Shown here piece by piece: positions 34,363 through 42,234 of a stretch of 64,000 nucleotides of DNA (the first letter of the stretch is position 1; every line of letters starts with the position of its first letter). The notes beneath the pieces are model-generated. The model was not told the DNA's origin, ran no database searches, and saw only the letters and a list, made by a program, of their open reading frames with translations. Location of the stretch: NCBI GenBank assembly GCA_965229445.1, contig OZ245876.1, positions 1,488,001 through 1,552,000 of the forward strand, read 5' to 3'. A program made the position numbers and the translations under genes. The stretch comes from Owenweeksia sp965229445. Lineage in GTDB: Bacteria > Bacteroidota > Bacteroidia > Flavobacteriales > Schleiferiaceae.

Positions 34363-37193
34363 ATGAGGCACTAGACAAATCGCCCTTTAAGTTCCTGGAT
34401 AGCTTTACAGAAGCTGATCGTGATATATTCTTTGGGCGCGACAGAGAAGTTGATGAGGTACATGCGAAAGTATTTCAAAGTAAAATTCTCCTGATTTACG
34501 GTGCTTCAGGTACCGGCAAGTCGAGCATTGTGAATTGTGGGTTGGCCAACAAATTTTTGCCTTCAGATTGGTTGCAAATTCCGGTGAGGAGGGGTGGGAA
34601 TATTATGTCCTCCCTGGCCCAACAGGTGAATAAATTCAACCTTAGCACTCCCTTTGATAATCCTTCTCAGGAAACCAGCCCTAAGGCGCTTAAGGCGGCC
34701 TTGAGTTCTGTCTTTTTAGATCATTTTAAACCCATCTATCTGGTTTTTGATCAGTTTGAGGAACTGTTCATTTTTGGTTCCAAGGATGAATGGAAAGCCT
34801 TTACAGAGACCATGCGGTTTTTGTTGGATAGCGACCTCGAGTTGAGGTACATTTTTATCATTCGAGGAGAGTATCTGGAGTTTCTGGCGGAGTTTGAAGA
34901 GATGATTCCGGGGTTTTTTGATAATCGGGTACGCATTGAGAAAATGACTCGGGCTAAAGCCAGAGAGAGTATTATTGGTCCATGTGCACAGGCAGGAATA
35001 GAGATTGAGGATGGTGCGGCCGACGAACTTTTAAATAAGCTTAGTCCTGGCGGAGGAAGAGTGGAACTTACTTTTTTACAGGTGTTCCTGGATAAATTAT
35101 ATAAGCAAGCCCGGGAACGTACTCCAGAAGGTACCCCCTTGAAGTTCACCACCCGTGAGGTAGAGCGCCTGGGTCAGATGAGTGATGTACTCGCCGAGTT
35201 TGTGGACGAGCAGCTCTTTAAGATGGATAACACTAAGCTAGCTACTGCGGTGCTGAAGTCCTTCGTATCTCTCCAGGGAACCAAAGTGCCACAAACTTTT
35301 GCCCAGGTTGAAGAATCACTTCACAAAAGAGGCAATCAGCTCGAAGGAAATGACCTATCGGAGATCGTTCAATCCCTTGTTAGCAGGCGTATTCTCAAGG
35401 ATCAGGATGATGAAGGCCGATATGAATTGAGACATGATAGCCTGGCTCAGAAAATATTTGAAAAGATAAGTCTGCAGGAGAGGGAGAGGTTAGAGGTAGA
35501 GCAATTCCTCAAGCTTAGTTTGCATGAATATCAAAAGAGAGGCACTTATTTGTCGGAAGATGATCTCATTTACATTGCTCCACATCAACGAAAGTTAAAT
35601 CTTAGCACGGAGCTTCAGGATTTTATTGAACTGAGTCGCAAAAGATCAAACGTACAACAACGCAAACGTCGCAACCGCGCGATCCTTTCCCTGGTGATAA
35701 TTCTGCTTGCCATGGCTTCTATCACCGGCTTCTTGTTTTCCTTACAGCAGAAGAACAGAGCGGATGCGCTGGCGGCAGAAGCTATGGCCAAATCGGAAGA
35801 GGCGCTGAAGCAAAAGGATTTGGCCGAGCAAGAGCGTCAAAAAGCGATGATCAACGAGGATAAAGCGGAACAACAAGCACAAATTGCTGAACAAGAAAGA
35901 AGAATAGCTGAAGAACAAGGCGAGATAGCCGATAAAGCCCGCACGCGGGCAGAGCAAGACCGGGAGGCAGCTATTCTTGCCAGTTTAAGGGCAGAACTGA
36001 GCAAGGCGGAGGCTCTTAAGCAATCTGAGTTAGTGCAGACAGAGAAGCAGAGGGCTGAACATCTGCGTAGACTGGGATTGTCAAGAGAATTGGCCATACG
36101 CTCAGCAAGACTGGTAGACCCTGATTTAAAGGCCCAGCTCGCCTCGATTGCTTTTACTATTAATGAGCAGGAGTCCGGGTACCCCTATCAATCTGAGATC
36201 TATCAGGCACTCCGCGATGCCCTGGAGTTTAGGAAAGGGGCAGACATCTTTGAGATTGTTGAATATTCTAATACTATAAACGCCATAAAAATTGCTGACA
36301 ATCAAGTTGTTATAGCTGGTGATGATGGATCGGTGCGCAAAGTATCGGCTTCCGAAAAGCCATATGTATTCGTGGAGCCTCAGAACAGATCTTGGCATTT
36401 TGTTGATCATGAAAAATCCGCCAGACTTTTGCTTTGCGGCAATAAACAAGGAGACTTGCGACTTCTTGATCATACCACCGGTTTGGAGAAATGGGCAAAG
36501 GAGGAATTTGTTCCGGAGATAAGGGATTTAGGTATTCTAGGAAATGATCAATTGTTAATTCTATCAGCGAAATCCCTAAGCATCCTCAATGAAAATGGTG
36601 AGCAGATTAAGGAAATGCCCTTTGAACAGAGCATAACAGCTTTAGCGGTAAGTGAGGATGAGGTGGTGTATCTCTTGTCCAAGGCAGGGAATGTGTGGCG
36701 TTATCACAATGATCGATTAACCAAATCTAAGAGCTTTGAGGGCGAAGATTTTACATCACTGGCTGTGAGTTATTCAGGAAACTCTCTGGCCGCAGGAACA
36801 GAGTCTGGCATGATATATTTATTGAATGATGAGGGTTCTATGAGTGAATTGCCAGGTCATCGTGCGGCCGTTTCCAGTTTGACATTTAGCAGAGACAATA
36901 GGAGTCTGGTAAGTGGCGCTTATGATCGCAGCGCTCGCATTTGGAATCTTGACAACCTCAATCAATCCCCAATAAGTATTGAAGATCTTCCTAACTGGGT
37001 CAGTGCGGTGCAAATGGATTCAGCTGATCATGTATGGATCGCAACCTATGGTGGAAAAGTCTTTCGATTCCCAATTGTTCCCCAAATACTTCAAAGTATG
37101 CTTTGTGATGATAGGGTGCCACCTATCTCGGTAAGGAATTGGCAGGAATATGTAGCCACGGATATAAACCAGTTTAACCCATGTGATGAATAG
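34359..37193 (+). CDS. Membrane-spanning STAND NTPase with coiled coil and WD40 propeller
   Basis: A 944-residue protein starting with GTG, whose frame begins within the stop of the AraC-like gene (GTGA). Residues 1-380 are an nSTAND1-type P-loop module: FFGRDREVDEV, Walker A GASGTGKSS (48-56), Walker B PIYLVFDQFEELF (about 127-139), IFIIRGEYLEF, and the winged-helix mark YELRHDSLAQKIF (about 355-367). A transmembrane helix follows at about 440-462 after a basic run, then a charged coiled coil (about 463-590) and WD40-like repeats (about 620-920); ELPGHRAAVSSLTFSRDNR and DRSARIWNLD are the clearest. By the positive-inside rule the propeller lies in the periplasm. STAND proteins switch by NTP-driven oligomerisation; its signal here is unknown. 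Confidence 0.82.
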   Translation: MNEALDKSPFKFLDSFTEADRDIFFGRDREVDEVHAKVFQSKILLIYGASGTGKSSIVNCGLANKFLPSDWLQIPVRRGGNIMSSLAQQVNKFNLSTPFDNPSQETSPKALKAALSSVFLDHFKPIYLVFDQFEELFIFGSKDEWKAFTETMRFLLDSDLELRYIFIIRGEYLEFLAEFEEMIPGFFDNRVRIEKMTRAKARESIIGPCAQAGIEIEDGAADELLNKLSPGGGRVELTFLQVFLDKLYKQARERTPEGTPLKFTTREVERLGQMSDVLAEFVDEQLFKMDNTKLATAVLKSFVSLQGTKVPQTFAQVEESLHKRGNQLEGNDLSEIVQSLVSRRILKDQDDEGRYELRHDSLAQKIFEKISLQERERLEVEQFLKLSLHEYQKRGTYLSEDDLIYIAPHQRKLNLSTELQDFIELSRKRSNVQQRKRRNRAILSLVIILLAMASITGFLFSLQQKNRADALAAEAMAKSEEALKQKDLAEQERQKAMINEDKAEQQAQIAEQERRIAEEQGEIADKARTRAEQDREAAILASLRAELSKAEALKQSELVQTEKQRAEHLRRLGLSRELAIRSARLVDPDLKAQLASIAFTINEQESGYPYQSEIYQALRDALEFRKGADIFEIVEYSNTINAIKIADNQVVIAGDDGSVRKVSASEKPYVFVEPQNRSWHFVDHEKSARLLLCGNKQGDLRLLDHTTGLEKWAKEEFVPEIRDLGILGNDQLLILSAKSLSILNENGEQIKEMPFEQSITALAVSEDEVVYLLSKAGNVWRYHNDRLTKSKSFEGEDFTSLAVSYSGNSLAAGTESGMIYLLNDEGSMSELPGHRAAVSSLTFSRDNRSLVSGAYDRSARIWNLDNLNQSPISIEDLPNWVSAVQMDSADHVWIATYGGKVFRFPIVPQILQSMLCDDRVPPISVRNWQEYVATDINQFNPCDE

Positions 37194-38229
37194 TATAAGA
37201 ATCATAGCGGCCTACCTGATGCTTGCTTTTATTGGCGGTTCTGCGTTTGGGCAGGATTGTGACTCAAAACTTGAAGAGGCTAACAGAGCTTACTACAATG
37301 GTGAGTTTAAAAAGCTCTTGGAATTAATGGAGGATTGCGCTGATAAGATTAGTACATCTGAAGGAAATGTCGAAGCATATGGCCTCATGGCTCAGGCAGC
37401 CCTGATGACCGAAGCTGACAGTCTTGCTGAAAAATATTTATTACAAATACTAAAATTGGATCCTTTCTATAAACCTAAGATTGGTGCGCTTAAAGAATTT
37501 ACGGAAATGCATAAAAAGTTTGAAATAAGGAACTTTTTGACTGTAGGATTCATGGCAGGCTTGAACCATTCTTCCTTTTCCATTCTTGATTATCATAGTT
37601 ATGCTTCGGTCACCAATGAACCGGCAAGCTATGAACCCAACCCGGGATTCAATTTCAATTTATGGGCTTCCTATTATTTGATTTACGATTTCTACCTGCG
37701 TGCTGGTTTGGGATTTCAACAACATGAGTTTTATCAAGAAGAGATAATTTTTGACTATCAATCCGTGTCCAGTCAAGAAACCTACCAATATTACAACATT
37801 CCTATTTTGTTGGAATATCAGTTCAGCAAATGGAAATTAAAACCCTTCCTGAACGGAGGGGTCAGCTATCAAATCCTCAATTCTGCCAGAGCTGATATTG
37901 TAAACGCCCCCCTTGAAGGAGGGGTGCCTAATCCCTTTGCCGGAGTTACTCGAAGTCTGGAGAATTATGACATTAGTGATCTAAGGACTAGCGGTAATTG
38001 GAATATGCTGCTGGGTGGTGGATTGAGATATCAGATGAGATATTTATCCCTGGAGGCTTCTGTGTATTATGAAAATGGTAACAATAACCTGGTTGATCAG
38101 TCAGCACGTTACAGCGATAATACTCTGTATAGCGACTATTCATACATCTCTGATGATTTCAAATTAAGGCACGTCAGCTTTAATCTCGGACTGATCTACA
38201 CCTTTCTTAAACCTATTAAAACCAAGTAG
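37186..38229 (+). CDS. Outer-membrane beta-barrel protein with N-terminal TPR-like domain
   Basis: The start ATG at 37186 (after an in-frame GTG at 37183) lies 8 nt inside the STAND gene. The 347-residue product has a signal peptide (AAYLMLAFIGGSAFGQ), a helical TPR-like domain (about 25-110: ANRAYYNGEFKKLLELMEDC, EAYGLMAQAALM, LLQILKLDPFYKP), then about 230 residues of alternating aromatic strands that look like an outer-membrane barrel (FLTVGFMAGLNHSSF, GFNFNLWASYYLIYDFYLRA, GLIYTFLKP). It would present the helical part in the periplasm. It could be the outer-membrane partner of the STAND protein. Two Cys in the TPR part (DCDSK, EDCADK) may pair. Confidence 0.75.
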   Translation: MNSIRIIAAYLMLAFIGGSAFGQDCDSKLEEANRAYYNGEFKKLLELMEDCADKISTSEGNVEAYGLMAQAALMTEADSLAEKYLLQILKLDPFYKPKIGALKEFTEMHKKFEIRNFLTVGFMAGLNHSSFSILDYHSYASVTNEPASYEPNPGFNFNLWASYYLIYDFYLRAGLGFQQHEFYQEEIIFDYQSVSSQETYQYYNIPILLEYQFSKWKLKPFLNGGVSYQILNSARADIVNAPLEGGVPNPFAGVTRSLENYDISDLRTSGNWNMLLGGGLRYQMRYLSLEASVYYENGNNNLVDQSARYSDNTLYSDYSYISDDFKLRHVSFNLGLIYTFLKPIKTK

Positions 38230-38231
38230 TG

Positions 38232-39566
38232 ATGAAAGCGATTCTTAAAACAGGAGTTTGTATCCTACTGGTTGCCATATGTTCCTGCCAAAAAACGGAG
38301 CTGGCTGAGGACCGATATTTCATTAAAAGCTTTGGTGAAAAAGCCGGCTCATCCATGACATTCATTTCGGAATCCAATGAAGGTGGATACATTCTTGGTG
38401 GAAAAATTGGAAACCCCGCATTTACTGGCAATGACATCAATGGTACGGTTGGCGTAAAGGATATTCTAAAAAGCGGACCGGCAATAATTATTGCGGATGA
38501 TAGAGCCAATTCGGTTTCGCAGCATGTTTACCCGGTGGAAGATTTAGAGCTGTCAGGAACGGTATATGTTGATGAACTTGGTGGTACTGGCAGGTTGCTG
38601 GATGTTAGGCCAACCCCTGATGGTGGATACTTTGCCATCGGAGAATTCCTGGGATTCGGATATGGCATCACCTCCTTGGGAATCAATGTAGCTCCCAGTC
38701 AGGGCAACGCATCACCTTTTATTTTATATCTCAATTCAAATTTTCAAGTCACGGACTTCACGAGTCTAAATGCCGAGGGAACATGGGATGAGTTTCATCA
38801 TTTTCACACGAGAATTAAGAAGCGGCCCGGCGGTGGCTATGTGATGTTGATGGGTTATAATGTTGATTTTAATATTGGAAGATTCAGGGGGTTTCAACTA
38901 ATAGAGATGAATGAGTATGGCCGCAATCTTATACATCATGAATATTACGGCGGGCAACTGCGTTTTGGGTCAGATTTTGACTTTTATCCCAATGGTGATA
39001 TAGTAGTGATTGGTCAAGCCGATGCAGCAGACATCCATGTTTTCTTTATAGATGGCAAGACCTTCTCTTTAAAATCGCCTATTTCCATGAGAGTGGTGAA
39101 AAACGATGGCGTTTTTGGAGATTCACCCAATATCAGTCAAAGAGCCTGGAACAACAATCCCATGTTTGTATTTGCGAGGGAGGATGGAACGATCTCCTGC
39201 ATCATTACGGATCCAAACACCAAGAGTCTGTATGTGAATATGGATGAAAACAGCAATGTTACCTATTGTGAAGATTATGAACCTGTTCTGGAAGATCAGT
39301 TTCCCAGGTCCGCTTGCATGGCTGATAACGGAGATATCCTGGTAATTAATGATGACCTCACGGTCAAAGAAAATATTCATAGTATCCTGTACCGCATTTC
39401 ACCTGATGGTCAAGTGAAATGGCAACGAGCCTTTGATGGCTCTGCTCGCTATGTAACCAATGCTTCCGACGGGAGTATTTTAGTGCTTGTGGATTTACCT
39501 TTTAATGGGGTATCTACCTTTAAATCAACCCTTTTAAAATTATCACCTGATGGCAATCTTTTTTAA
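38232..39566 (+). CDS. Lipoprotein with beta-propeller-like repeats
   Basis: The ATG at 38232 directly follows the barrel gene's stop (2 nt gap). The 444-residue product has a lipobox (LLVAICSC) about 20 residues in, so it should be lipid-anchored. The body has repeats resembling propeller blades, for example LDVRPTPDGGYFAIGEF, GYVMLMGYN, DFYPNGDIVVIGQADAAD, ACMADNGDILVINDD and SDGSILVLVDL, each with a D-G or N-G turn between strands. A ligand-binding or scaffold role in the operon is plausible; there is no catalytic motif. Its last 17 nt overlap the next gene. Confidence 0.72.
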   Translation: MKAILKTGVCILLVAICSCQKTELAEDRYFIKSFGEKAGSSMTFISESNEGGYILGGKIGNPAFTGNDINGTVGVKDILKSGPAIIIADDRANSVSQHVYPVEDLELSGTVYVDELGGTGRLLDVRPTPDGGYFAIGEFLGFGYGITSLGINVAPSQGNASPFILYLNSNFQVTDFTSLNAEGTWDEFHHFHTRIKKRPGGGYVMLMGYNVDFNIGRFRGFQLIEMNEYGRNLIHHEYYGGQLRFGSDFDFYPNGDIVVIGQADAADIHVFFIDGKTFSLKSPISMRVVKNDGVFGDSPNISQRAWNNNPMFVFAREDGTISCIITDPNTKSLYVNMDENSNVTYCEDYEPVLEDQFPRSACMADNGDILVINDDLTVKENIHSILYRISPDGQVKWQRAFDGSARYVTNASDGSILVLVDLPFNGVSTFKSTLLKLSPDGNLF

Positions 39567-40119
39567 GAATTTACTTTGGGCTGGAGCTGCATTGCTGGTT
39601 ATCAGCTGTGAGCCTGATGAGCCCCCGACGATACCCAATTATAATGGAGAGGCCTCCAGGATGGTTGGAACCTGGCGGTATGACAGCCTGGTGATTAAAG
39701 GCCAGGGATTTGTCTTAGCCGATGCTGAAATGATACCTGGGCTGAGCCAGGCAGCCATGCGTGGATTAAGGGCAGAATTGAGTCGCAGATTGGTGAATTA
39801 TATGCCAAACGGGACGTACGAATTAGTTTGGGACGACCGGGGAGACTACCAGTTGGGCGTAGATACCATGCAGTCCTGGCAGCCAAATTATGGTTATTGG
39901 CAGTTGGATGATGCTTCAATGAGCCTGATCCACAACAATACTCAGTACTATCAAACAAATTATGACATTAAGCTCTTAGATGCCAATACGCTCGTAAGAA
40001 GTCATTTCCGGAGGATGGCTGCTAATTCCAGCAAATATGGTCCGGCATCCTTATGGGCTAAGAATGAAATGGTGATATATACTGAGTATTTCTCTAAGGA
40101 GGCCCAAGTGAGATACTAA
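39550..40119 (+). CDS. Lipocalin-like lipoprotein
   Basis: A 189-residue protein with a short signal peptide ending in a lipobox (LLVISC) at about residue 20, then Pro-rich DEPPTIPNYNGE. The remainder has the layout of a small lipocalin-like barrel: the opening MVGTWRYDSLVIKGQ (about 37-51), YMPNGTYELVWDDRG, YGYWQLDDASMSLIHNN and YDIKLLDANTLVRSHFR. Such domains in Bacteroidota bind unknown hydrophobic ligands or serve as lipoprotein scaffolds. It overlaps the previous gene by 17 nt and lies 35 nt before the NlpE/META gene, so it belongs to the same operon. Confidence 0.7.
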   Translation: MAIFFKNLLWAGAALLVISCEPDEPPTIPNYNGEASRMVGTWRYDSLVIKGQGFVLADAEMIPGLSQAAMRGLRAELSRRLVNYMPNGTYELVWDDRGDYQLGVDTMQSWQPNYGYWQLDDASMSLIHNNTQYYQTNYDIKLLDANTLVRSHFRRMAANSSKYGPASLWAKNEMVIYTEYFSKEAQVRY

Positions 40120-40154
40120 TAAAATAGCTAGCTTGTCCCGCTTAATCTGAGTTG

Positions 40155-40979
40155 ATGAAAACGCAATCATTTCTGGGTCTGCTGGCCTTCTCAATAGCAG
40201 CAGTAAGCTGCAACAATACCAAGTCCACTACGGTTTCCGAAACCACACAAAATGATTCTGTAAAACAGAAAGAAGAAGCAGCGCAGATTGATCCCGGGCA
40301 CAATAGTCAAAATTCTCTGGACTGGCCTGGTCAGTATAAAGGAACCATACCCTGTGCAGATTGTGAGGGTATTGAGGTTACTCTAGCCATTCAAGAAGAC
40401 GGAGCTTATTACCGCACCTTAAATTATCTGGGAAAGCCTTCAGAGCCCGTTTTGGAAAGAGGGAAGTTTCAATGGAACACCACTGGCAACTACATTCGTC
40501 TTCAACTTCCTAATAGTTTGGTGCAGTGGTATCAGGTAGGTGAAGATGTCTTATACCATTTAGATAATAACGGCAAGCGCATTGAAGGAGAATTGGCTGA
40601 ATTGTACACTTTAAGAAAGGTTACGGGAGATGCAGAACTAGAGAACAGGCAATGGATCCTGATAGAATTAAAAGGCAAATCCGTTGTTGGGGCCGGAGCA
40701 TTGCGCAATCCTCATCTTCGATTTGACGGAGTAAGGAAAAGGGTAAGTGGAAATGACGGGTGTAATTCCTATATGGGGGAGTATCAGTTAAGTGAGGATC
40801 AAATGATCAGTTTTGGCATGATGGCTTCTACCGAAATGTTCTGCGAAGGAGATTCCATTTCAAAAGATTATTATCAGGCTCTGGGCGAGGTTAGTAGATA
40901 TTCAGTTGGAGAGGAAGTATTGACTTTGTCTAACCAGGATATGGAGCTGTTGAAATTTCGTCGAAGCTCAGAGGAGTAG
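40155..40979 (+). CDS. NlpE-like / META-domain lipoprotein
   Basis: A 274-residue lipoprotein (lipobox IAAVSC, about residue 19). Residues about 55-150 match the N-terminal domain of NlpE, with the CADC pair in GTIPCADCEGIEVTLA and a barrel of strands following (GAYYRTLNYLGKP, GKFQWNTTGNYIRL). Residues about 165-270 are a META/HslJ domain: WILIELKGKSV, then VSGNDGCNSYMGEY and MMASTEMFCEG, with the paired conserved Cys. NlpE reports envelope stress in enterobacteria, and META proteins are linked to heat and envelope stress, so a stress-related role is likely. The starting ATG at 40155 follows an in-frame TTG. It is probably the last gene of the STAND operon. Confidence 0.85.
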   Translation: MKTQSFLGLLAFSIAAVSCNNTKSTTVSETTQNDSVKQKEEAAQIDPGHNSQNSLDWPGQYKGTIPCADCEGIEVTLAIQEDGAYYRTLNYLGKPSEPVLERGKFQWNTTGNYIRLQLPNSLVQWYQVGEDVLYHLDNNGKRIEGELAELYTLRKVTGDAELENRQWILIELKGKSVVGAGALRNPHLRFDGVRKRVSGNDGCNSYMGEYQLSEDQMISFGMMASTEMFCEGDSISKDYYQALGEVSRYSVGEEVLTLSNQDMELLKFRRSSEE

Positions 40980-40994
40980 ATTGGGCGGTGCCCT

Positions 40995-41366
40995 TTAGTT
41001 GTCCAATAACCATTTAATTCTGTCGTAGGATAGGAGATAATGTATTATCAGAAAGGCAGTTAGGGTAATTGCTGCAGACTTATTTCCAATCGCGTAAAAG
41101 GCATACGCGGCCATTAGAAATAATCCTATTTCAAGAACTAATCGTATCCAGCCCCTAACTACTACGGGGGCCTTTCTGGAGCGACTGGGATCTCCCGGTA
41201 CATTGAAAGTTCCCCAGAGCGACATGAATAAGGCTAAGGAAATTATTAAAAGAATCCAGCTTTGTGTGTGGGTAGAACCGAGTGTCCATGCCCATTGGCC
41301 AACCGCAAATAAGGCCGCTAGTTCAAGTATAAAGCGCAAGGCTAAGTTGAGAGGATGCCTGCCCAT
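40995..41366 (-). CDS. YrdB family (DUF2568) membrane protein
   Basis: A 123-residue integral membrane protein with four transmembrane helices: about 7-28 (LALRFILELAALFAVGQWAW), 33-55, 70-92 (IRLVLEIGLFLMAAYAFYAI) and 95-115. LALRFILELAAL, the SLWGTFNVPGDPSRS loop and VVRGWIRLVLEIGLF are DUF2568 signatures. The role is unknown. Its ATG abuts the DUF4249 stop without a gap, so it is co-transcribed with the DUF4249 and TonB receptor genes. It ends 15 nt from the convergent NlpE/META gene. Confidence 0.85.
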   Translation of the reverse strand: MGRHPLNLALRFILELAALFAVGQWAWTLGSTHTQSWILLIISLALFMSLWGTFNVPGDPSRSRKAPVVVRGWIRLVLEIGLFLMAAYAFYAIGNKSAAITLTAFLIIHYLLSYDRIKWLLDN

Positions 41367-42233
41367 TTACAGTTTTATTCTCTCTCGGGCGGGAGCTCCA
41401 GCGGCAACAATGCCATAGCCATTATCAATATTGGAATACAACTGTACCGGTTCTGCGAATGGATTGTCTCCACTTACATATTGAGCCCCTTTTGATTGTT
41501 CATGCAAATAGTAGTCTTTGGATATTTTAGAAACCTCAAGGATAATCTCATCGGGTAACACGCCACCAAAATCGCTGTAGTACAATTCATCAAATAAGAC
41601 CGTTTTATTTCTACCCTCGAAAGTCTCGTCTGTGAGATAGGCCACGTATCCAAACTTGACATTATCACCAAAAATATCTTCGCCATAATCGTAAAAGAAT
41701 TCTACGGTAGGGTCTGTCGTGCCTAGAAACATCGGGTATTCATTGCCCCCTTGATTTGCAATGACCCGAACCGCATAGTAATCCTCAGAACTTTCCACAT
41801 CCTTGAAGCTCATACTGATTTCCAGTCTCGTTGTATCAATATTCCAGGCTGTGATTTGCGTAGGGGAAAGGCTTAAGGCTTCTCCGCTGGCCAGACCATA
41901 TTTCTCGTTAAATACTTCCACGCGGTAGTTTTTACCGGCAGAAGGTCGGATGGGAGTCATGTAATAACCATTGTCCGGTGCATTGCTAATCCATTGAAGC
42001 TGTGCCACCTGAACCTCATTTTCAAAGAGAATTACACTGGCATCAGAAACCACCTGGGGTGGTTTAGCACTAAGTGAATATTCGGTGTGCGAAACAAAAA
42101 CCTGAAATCGGTCTCCTGTCATAATTCTGGCGTCAACGCTGAACTTGGAGGGTTCCTGAGGAATATCGTAATCAATGGTTTTCTCACAAGCAACCAAAAC
42201 AGGTAAGAACAATAGGAAGCGTAATCTTTTCAT
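41367..42233 (-). CDS. DUF4249 domain lipoprotein, partner of the TonB receptor
   Basis: The internal ATG at 42231-42233 gives a lipoprotein signal (lipobox LPVLVAC, about residue 16); an ATG 24 nt upstream would overlap the receptor gene's 3' end. The 288-residue product has the DUF4249 pattern: FSVDARIMTGDRFQVFVSH, DASVILFENEV, YYMTPIRPSAGKNYRVEV, LSPTQITAWNID and the closing NPFAEPVQLYSNIDNGYGIV segment. DUF4249 proteins are usually encoded next to a TonB receptor, as here, and likely sit over the receptor as a surface-exposed lid, analogous to SusD. The substrate is unknown. It lies 1 nt after the receptor stop and abuts YrdB. Confidence 0.9.
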   Translation of the reverse strand: MKRLRFLLFLPVLVACEKTIDYDIPQEPSKFSVDARIMTGDRFQVFVSHTEYSLSAKPPQVVSDASVILFENEVQVAQLQWISNAPDNGYYMTPIRPSAGKNYRVEVFNEKYGLASGEALSLSPTQITAWNIDTTRLEISMSFKDVESSEDYYAVRVIANQGGNEYPMFLGTTDPTVEFFYDYGEDIFGDNVKFGYVAYLTDETFEGRNKTVLFDELYYSDFGGVLPDEIILEVSKISKDYYLHEQSKGAQYVSGDNPFAEPVQLYSNIDNGYGIVAAGAPARERIKL

Positions 42234-42234
42234 C

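Noticed and set aside
34359..37193. STAND protein as an Avs-type antiphage sensor
   Set aside because: It has a transmembrane helix and a WD40 propeller, no recognised nuclease or protease effector, and envelope partners; a defence role is not supported here.
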